A DNA stretch of 42,238 nt from Paraperlucidibaca sp. Its GTDB lineage: Bacteria; Pseudomonadota; Gammaproteobacteria; Pseudomonadales; Moraxellaceae. Positions 37,957 to 42,238 of this stretch are shown here, piece after piece (the stretch's first letter is position 1; each line of letters begins with the position of its first letter). The translations under genes and the position numbers were made by a program. The DNA lies in the NCBI GenBank assembly GCA_018066805.1, contig JAGPVX010000064.1, positions 1 to 42,238 on the forward strand. The letters run 5' to 3'. Below the pieces are notes generated by a model that saw only the letters and a list, made by a program, of their open reading frames with translations, was not told the DNA's origin and did not search any database.

Positions 37957-39348
37957 ATGAACCCATCGCTGCCACTTAAAGATAACGCACAGGCCATTGT
38001 CTGGTTTCGCCACGATTTACGCCTGCATGATCATGCACCATTACGACTCGCCAGCCGCGCTGAGCGATTACTTGCGGTCTATTGTCTGCCACCGCATTGG
38101 CTGGCGCTGGGGCCAGCGGGGGTGCCACGTATTGGTGTGCATCGCCTTGCATATCTTGGCCAAGCATTAGGCGCGCTTGATACCTCGCTTCGTGCCTTGG
38201 GCAATGAGCTGATGATTGTGCTCGCCGAGCCGGTGCAAGCGCTCGGCGATATCAGCCGAGCCTTAGGTGAAGCACCGATTTTTGTGCATGCCCATCCCGG
38301 CTGGGAAGAACGCGAGGCCATTGCGAAGTTGCAGGCAAGCGGCGTAACAGTGCAGGCTGTGCACGGCGGCGGTCTGTTTGACCCCGATGATTTGCCGTTT
38401 GCGCTTGAGCCATTTCCAGTGCCATTCACGCGTTTTCGCAAACTCATTGAGACCGCACAATGGCCAAGTGTGGCTCCGCTGGCTGCACCAACGGCACTGC
38501 CACCATCCGCTGAGTTGCCCGCAGATTTTTATGCTCAGGCACGCGAACAGGTTGCGGCTTTATTGCATTCACACAGCGCATCGGCACAGCAGTGTTCAAC
38601 CGCCACCCGTAGCGCATTGCCTTATACCGAGCCTGCCTGGCAGGGCAGCGAGACCGCTGGACTGGCGCATCTGGCGCGCTATTTCAGCAGCGGTCTCGTG
38701 GCCGATTACAAAACCACGCGCAACGGCTTGTTAGGCAGCGATTATTCGAGCAAATGGTCGCCGTGGCTGGCTGTGGGCAGTCTCTCAGTGCGCGAAATTG
38801 AAGTACAACGACTGGCCTATGAGGCGCGCTTAGGCGCCAATGACGGTAGCTATTGGCTCTGGTTTGAGCTGCTCTGGCGCGAGTATTTTCAGCTACTGAT
38901 GTGGCGCTATGGCCGGCGCTGCTTCAGCCGGAGTGGCATCCAAAATCAGCTCTCGCGCAGCAGCGCAAAAGCACGTCATAACCCTGCTGCTTTTGCTGCT
39001 TGGTGCCAAGGTAATACTGGTTGCGACTGGGTCGATGCCGCCATGCGCGAACTCGCCGCCAGCGGCTATATGGGCAATCGCATGCGGCAAAATGTCGCCA
39101 GTTATTTGATTCACGATTTAGCGCTAGACTGGCGCTTGGGTGCAGCGTGGTTTGAGCATCAGCTCATCGATTTCGATGTCGCCAGCAACCAAGGCAACTG
39201 GCTCTACCTCGCTGGCGCCGGTACCGATCCGCGCAGCGACCGTCGCTTCAGCCCATCACGCCAAGCCGCTATGTATGACCCCGATGGCGCTTATCAGCGC
39301 TATTGGTTATCCGAACGACATCATTCCGATCAGGAGCACATGCGATGA
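37957..39348 (+). CDS. DASH-type cryptochrome/deoxyribodipyrimidine photolyase
   Basis: A 463-residue photolyase/cryptochrome. N-terminal antenna domain: AIVWFRHDLRLHDHAPLRLA. The C-terminal FAD domain carries SSKWSPWLAVGSLSVREIE, YWLWFELLWREYFQ, GYMGNRMRQNVASYLIHDLALDWRLGA and the terminal AGAGTDPRSDRRFSP…AMYDPDGAYQRYWL. This last segment and PFTRFRKL mark the DASH subfamily rather than class I CPD photolyase. DASH proteins repair cyclobutane dimers mainly in single-stranded DNA and may act as blue-light sensors. It is 7 nt after the FAD oxidoreductase and overlaps the next SDR by ATGA (39345–39348), forming a three-gene unit. Confidence 0.93.
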   Translation: MNPSLPLKDNAQAIVWFRHDLRLHDHAPLRLASRAERLLAVYCLPPHWLALGPAGVPRIGVHRLAYLGQALGALDTSLRALGNELMIVLAEPVQALGDISRALGEAPIFVHAHPGWEEREAIAKLQASGVTVQAVHGGGLFDPDDLPFALEPFPVPFTRFRKLIETAQWPSVAPLAAPTALPPSAELPADFYAQAREQVAALLHSHSASAQQCSTATRSALPYTEPAWQGSETAGLAHLARYFSSGLVADYKTTRNGLLGSDYSSKWSPWLAVGSLSVREIEVQRLAYEARLGANDGSYWLWFELLWREYFQLLMWRYGRRCFSRSGIQNQLSRSSAKARHNPAAFAAWCQGNTGCDWVDAAMRELAASGYMGNRMRQNVASYLIHDLALDWRLGAAWFEHQLIDFDVASNQGNWLYLAGAGTDPRSDRRFSPSRQAAMYDPDGAYQRYWLSERHHSDQEHMR

Positions 39349-40094
39349 ATACCACATGGATTACCGGCGCTGCCGGCACAGTCGGCTCGGCCCTCGCCGA
39401 AAGCTTAGCGGCAAAAGGCCATCGTTTAGTACTAACCGGTCGCGATGCCGAGCGCCTACAAACGCTGGCCGATCGACTCGATACGCCCTGCCATATTGCC
39501 GCTGGCGATGTGGCTGAGCCGGGCGTGGCCGCCGACTTACGCGTTAGCGCCGAAGCTGCCATGGGGCCCATCACTGGCTTTGCCCATTGCGTAGGCTCCA
39601 CGTTTATTAAGCCGTTGCACCTCACGCGTGAGGCCGATTTTGAGGCCGTGATGAAGCATAATTTTTACTCGGCGGCCTACTGCCTAAAAGCCTTTGTCGA
39701 TGGCGCGCGCAAACATCGCGAGCCCTCGGCGGCTGTTTTGGTCGGCTCATTGGTGGCACATGCCGGCTTTCCTAATCATGAAGCCATCGGTAGCGCCAAG
39801 GCTGCCGTCGCCGGGCTCGCGCTGAGCACCGCGGCGACTTATGCCGACAAAGGCATACGCGTCAATTGCGTGCACCCGGCCCTAGTCGTGTCGCCACTGG
39901 CAGGACGCCTAACCGACAGCGACGAAGCCATCGCGCGCAATAGCAAACCTAACCCTATGCAGCGCATCGGCCGCGGCCCTGATATTGCCGGACTGATGGC
40001 GTTTTTACTGAGCGATGAGGCGAGCTGGATCACCGGCCAAAATATTAATATCGATGGTGGCCAAGCACTAATTCATCCGCTACCACGCGGCTAA
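39345..40094 (+). CDS. Atypical SDR-fold protein lacking the catalytic tyrosine
   Basis: A 249-residue SDR-fold protein. The nucleotide site is intact (WITGAAGTVGSALAESLA), the Ser position is kept (LVGSLVAHAG) and the Lys is kept, but the YxxxK motif reads IGSAK: Ile replaces the catalytic Tyr, exactly 13 residues after the Ser. INIDGGQ at the C-terminus is normal. It is therefore either a non-catalytic dinucleotide-binding protein or uses another proton donor. The start at 39345 overlaps the DASH cryptochrome stop (ATGA) and has AGGAG 10 nt upstream; a longer frame reading from 39303 lies inside the cryptochrome gene and lacks support. Co-translation ties it to the cryptochrome. Confidence 0.85.
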   Translation: MNTTWITGAAGTVGSALAESLAAKGHRLVLTGRDAERLQTLADRLDTPCHIAAGDVAEPGVAADLRVSAEAAMGPITGFAHCVGSTFIKPLHLTREADFEAVMKHNFYSAAYCLKAFVDGARKHREPSAAVLVGSLVAHAGFPNHEAIGSAKAAVAGLALSTAATYADKGIRVNCVHPALVVSPLAGRLTDSDEAIARNSKPNPMQRIGRGPDIAGLMAFLLSDEASWITGQNINIDGGQALIHPLPRG

Positions 40095-40190
40095 TATAGG
40101 CGAGTGATTCAACGCTAAACTCAGCACACATTAGCCCATGCACCGCTATTTGCCGGTAGCATGGACGCTTTCGCGCCACCGGAGTCTTCA

Positions 40191-41648
40191 ATGACCACAC
40201 TGAATTTGCACCGCGTATTGCCACTGAAGCGCTCCTTGGTGGAAGTCTTTCGCTACCTACGCGATTTCGACAATATCGAGCAATGGGACCCGGGCGTATT
40301 TAGCGCTGAGCGCGAGGCCACGAGCTCAACACAGGAGCTCGAAAGCACCCACGGCGATTCAGTATCTCGCTCTGGGCTGAGCAAGCCGTCCTTCGCGTTG
40401 CAACTCAATGTCATGGGCCGCTCTGTGCCCATGCGCTACACACTCGACATTTGCGAGCCACCATCAGAGCAAGGTCAAGCACGCCTAGTGCTCACCGGCA
40501 TTGGCGATGGCTTTACTGCTGTCGATACGCTCGCGCTGAGCGCCACTAGCGCGAACGAATGCACTCTAGATTATCGCGCCGACATCACCACTGCAGATGT
40601 CCCGAGCTTATTCATGCCCGTCTTGAATTGGTGGGGCAGCCGCCTTAGCGATGCCGCGATGAACGGCCTCAAAGGCGCGCTAGAAAATGACGGGCCCTCG
40701 CAGCCCGGCGCCCTAGCACGACTAGCCGAGCGCTTAGTCTTACCCGGCATGATCAACTACACCCGCCGCGGCTATCGCAAGATGCCCTCGCGTGGCCTCT
40801 CGCGCTACCTCGATGGCCGACGCGTTGGCATTAGCGGTGTGACATCCGGTTTAGGGCTGGCTTGCGCGCAACAGTTGGCGCGATTGGGAGCCGACTTAGT
40901 GTTGATCGGCCGCGGAGCTGAGCGCTTAGCGCAAGCAGCGGAAAGCATACGCCCGTGGGCCAGCCACGCCATCGACATTCAATGCATTGAGGCTGAGCTC
41001 TCCAACATCGCCAGCACGCGCGCGCTCAGCCAACAGCTATTGGCGCTTGAGCGGCCATTAGATGTCTGGATCAATAACGCCGGCGCGCTATTCGATTCAC
41101 AAGCACTTACTAGCGATGGCCTAGAGCGCACCATGGCGGTGAATTTCGTCGCGCCCGCGCTGCTCACTCAAGCTCTCGCGCCAATGCTCGCCGCACGTGG
41201 CGGCCGCATCATTCAAGTCGTCTCCGGTGGGCTCTACACACAAGGCATTCGGCTCGATGACATGGCCTTCGCCAATGAGCCCTTTAACGGCCCCCAAGCC
41301 TATGCCCGAGCCAAACGCGCTTTGCTCGATGTTAGCCAGTACTGGGCCACGCAACGTCGTGGCCTAGGCCTGCACACCATGCATCCCGGCTGGGCCGCAA
41401 CGCCTGGCGTGGCCAGCGCCCTGCCCGGCTTCAATCAGCGCATGGGCAAATGGCTACGCAACGCGCGCCAAGGCAGCGACACCGCCGTCTGGCTCGCCAG
41501 CCATCCCGTGTTTGCACAAGGCCAACACAGCGGTGAGTTTTGGTTTGATCGCGCCCGCCGCCCCGGCGCACTACTGCCCAACACCGCCAGCAGCAAAACC
41601 GACGTGCAAGCATTAATTTCTTGGTATGAAGAACAGATTTCTGTCTAG
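40191..41648 (+). CDS. SRPBCC domain–SDR fusion protein
   Basis: A 485-residue two-domain protein. Residues 1 to about 150 look like an SRPBCC (START/polyketide cyclase-like) ligand-binding domain: LPLKRSLVEVFRYLRDFDNIEQWDPGVFSAER, then beta strands ending in MPVLNWWGSRLSDAAMNGLK. After a linker, residues from about 205 form an SDR similar to the DHRS12 type: GRRVGISGVTSGLGLACAQ, WINNAGALFD, and Tyr371/Lys375 in YARAK. The SDR keeps its catalytic Tyr and Lys. The hydrophobic pocket of SRPBCC domains suggests a lipid or isoprenoid-like substrate, but this is inference. The ATG at 40191 was chosen over 40161 because GGAG lies 6 nt before it. It follows the atypical SDR by 96 nt, so a separate promoter is possible. 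Confidence 0.82.
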   Translation: MTTLNLHRVLPLKRSLVEVFRYLRDFDNIEQWDPGVFSAEREATSSTQELESTHGDSVSRSGLSKPSFALQLNVMGRSVPMRYTLDICEPPSEQGQARLVLTGIGDGFTAVDTLALSATSANECTLDYRADITTADVPSLFMPVLNWWGSRLSDAAMNGLKGALENDGPSQPGALARLAERLVLPGMINYTRRGYRKMPSRGLSRYLDGRRVGISGVTSGLGLACAQQLARLGADLVLIGRGAERLAQAAESIRPWASHAIDIQCIEAELSNIASTRALSQQLLALERPLDVWINNAGALFDSQALTSDGLERTMAVNFVAPALLTQALAPMLAARGGRIIQVVSGGLYTQGIRLDDMAFANEPFNGPQAYARAKRALLDVSQYWATQRRGLGLHTMHPGWAATPGVASALPGFNQRMGKWLRNARQGSDTAVWLASHPVFAQGQHSGEFWFDRARRPGALLPNTASSKTDVQALISWYEEQISV

Positions 41649-41708
41649 TCGAGCGGCATCGTGCTTGCTACACTGCGCGCCTGCATTTCGGCGTCAAGCC
41701 ACTCGTGC

Positions 41709-41785
41709 GGGCCTGTAGCTCAGTTGGTTAGAGCAGAGGACTCATAATCCTTTGGTCGTCGGTTCAAGTCCGACCGGGCCCACCA
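41709..41785 (+). tRNA. tRNA-Ile2 (anticodon CAU, lysidine-modified type)
   Basis: A 77-nt cloverleaf: 7-bp acceptor stem (GGGCCTG with CGGGCCC), D arm, anticodon loop CTCATAA, T arm with TTCAAGT, and an encoded CCA end. The CAU anticodon could mean Met, but the acceptor stem has C4–G69 and C5–G68, the pairs TilS recognises in tRNA-Ile2, unlike elongator tRNA-Met. It should decode AUA after C34 becomes lysidine. TACACT (41669–41674) followed by a GC-rich tract may be the –10 with a stringent discriminator. Confidence 0.9.
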
Positions 41786-42076
41786 ATTTATGATACTAGT
41801 CAATTACTTGCACCTTAACGGCATGTCTTCACGTAGCTTAAAGGTCCAGTGCTCTCGGAAGAACAGTTAAAGCAACGTCCGGAGTTAGTTGACCACTACA
41901 AAGTGACGCTTAGCTAGTGCCAAAAAAATCTTAATCGCCTATCTCGCCAAGATCATTTGGTTATCCAATCGGCTCGCTCATAGCAAAAAGCTAAAAATAA
42001 CTGCATCCAATCTGCCACGCGCTGCGTATAGGTCTAGCAACACCACCATAACGCTTAGAATTCGTGGAGTTACCCT
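41786..42076. other. 291-nt spacer between the tRNA and the DUF4331 gene
   Basis: No full gene is seen. A short plus-strand frame (GTG at 41849 to TAG at 41917) would encode a 22-residue peptide, MLSEEQLKQRPELVDHYKVT plus two residues. It reads like ordinary protein but is closed upstream by a stop codon, so it may be a gene relic next to the tRNA 3' end or chance. A candidate ECF-type promoter lies near the downstream end. No tRNA terminator with a T run is obvious. Confidence 0.4.
42005..42028 (+). promoter_or_regulatory. Possible ECF-sigma promoter of the DUF4331 gene
   Basis: GCATCC (ATCC at 42005–42008) and CGTA (42025–42028) are separated by 16 bp, the layout of many extracytoplasmic-function sigma promoters. 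The leader would be about 40–45 nt. The call rests on one short motif pair, so it is tentative. Confidence 0.4.
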
Positions 42077-42238
42077 ATGATCAATCGCAAATCCCAACGC
42101 CCGCGCCTGTTGCCTTTAGTCGGCATGATGCTGATGGCTAGCGCGACCGTTGCTACTACCGCATACGCCTCAAGTCACCGTGAAGCGCCATACATCACCT
42201 CACAACCGAAAGTCGATGGCACTGACTTTTATATGTTC
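42077..42238 (+). CDS. DUF4331-family exported protein, N-terminal fragment (cut by window edge)
   Basis: The first 54 residues of a protein running off the window. A signal peptide is clear: basic MINRKSQRPR, hydrophobic LLPLVGMMLMASATVATT, and a likely cut after AYA. The mature start, SSHREAPYITSQPKVDGTDF followed by YMF, matches the opening of DUF4331 proteins, a family of exported proteins of unknown function. GGAG lies 7 nt before the ATG. Genes of this family often sit in loci with ECF sigma factors, and a candidate ECF promoter is present upstream here. The regulator itself, if any, is outside the window. Confidence 0.85.
   Translation, partial: MINRKSQRPRLLPLVGMMLMASATVATTAYASSHREAPYITSQPKVDGTDFYMF

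Noticed and set aside
37957..39348. Class I CPD photolyase PhrB
   Set aside because: The C-terminal DPRSDRRFSP…YDPDGAYQRYWL and PFTRFRK segments fit the DASH subfamily better.

Overview
This window is a stretch of bacterial chromosome from a gammaproteobacterium, most like the Pseudomonadales/Oceanospirillales/Cellvibrionales assemblage. The evidence is gene order: ilvE–glnE, rpe–gph–trpE–trpG–trpD–trpC, coq7 next to an OsmC-like gene, murU–amgK back to back with lptD, surA…pdxA–rsmA–apaG–apaH–cca, and folB–plsY–tsaD–rpsU–yqeY–dnaG–rpoD. Genes for ubiquinone synthesis (coq7), lipopolysaccharide export (lptD) and MurNAc recycling (amgK/murU) agree with a respiring Gram-negative cell. The species cannot be named from the sequence alone. 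I see no prophage, insertion sequence or CRISPR array.

Region 1 (1–7160): nitrogen assimilation and small enzymes. ilvE (5' end only), rfbD/rmlD, glnE and glnA lie on the minus strand. glnA has a textbook nitrogen-control region: a near-consensus sigma-54 promoter and two NtrC-type enhancer sites. Its protein has the adenylylation tyrosine that the neighbouring GlnE would modify. Divergent from glnA are hinT and coq7, which converge on an OsmC-family gene.

Region 2 (7218–14476, minus strand): tryptophan synthesis (trpEGDC), headed by a 15-residue leader peptide ending Trp-Arg-Trp that was too short for ordinary gene calling. Upstream lie gph and rpe, then murU and amgK.

Region 3 (14555–26880): outer-membrane biogenesis (lptD, surA), then pdxA, rsmA, apaG, apaH, cca and a FolM-like pteridine reductase on the plus strand, mostly joined by 1–8 nt overlaps. 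The usually continuous surA–pdxA junction is broken by an opposite-strand KdpE/KdpD-like two-component pair whose kinase lacks the KdpD N-terminal half. folB and plsY follow.

Region 4 (26907–33229): tsaD, then the macromolecular-synthesis block rpsU–yqeY–dnaG–rpoD. There are good sigma-70 promoters before rpsU and rpoD, intercistronic inverted repeats, and a long symmetric terminator after rpoD. DnaG and RpoD both carry expanded low-complexity linkers.

Region 5 (33239–42238): accessory metabolism. A short-chain dehydrogenase (SDR) and a FadH-type 2,4-dienoyl-CoA reductase lie opposite a TetR regulator. Then comes a plus-strand cluster: a FAD oxidoreductase, a DASH-type cryptochrome/photolyase, an SDR that has lost its catalytic tyrosine, and an SRPBCC–SDR fusion. 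This cluster is the best candidate for an under-described system, perhaps a response to light or photo-oxidative stress. A tRNA-Ile2 (CAU), a 291-nt spacer with a possible ECF-sigma promoter, and the start of a DUF4331-type exported protein end the window.
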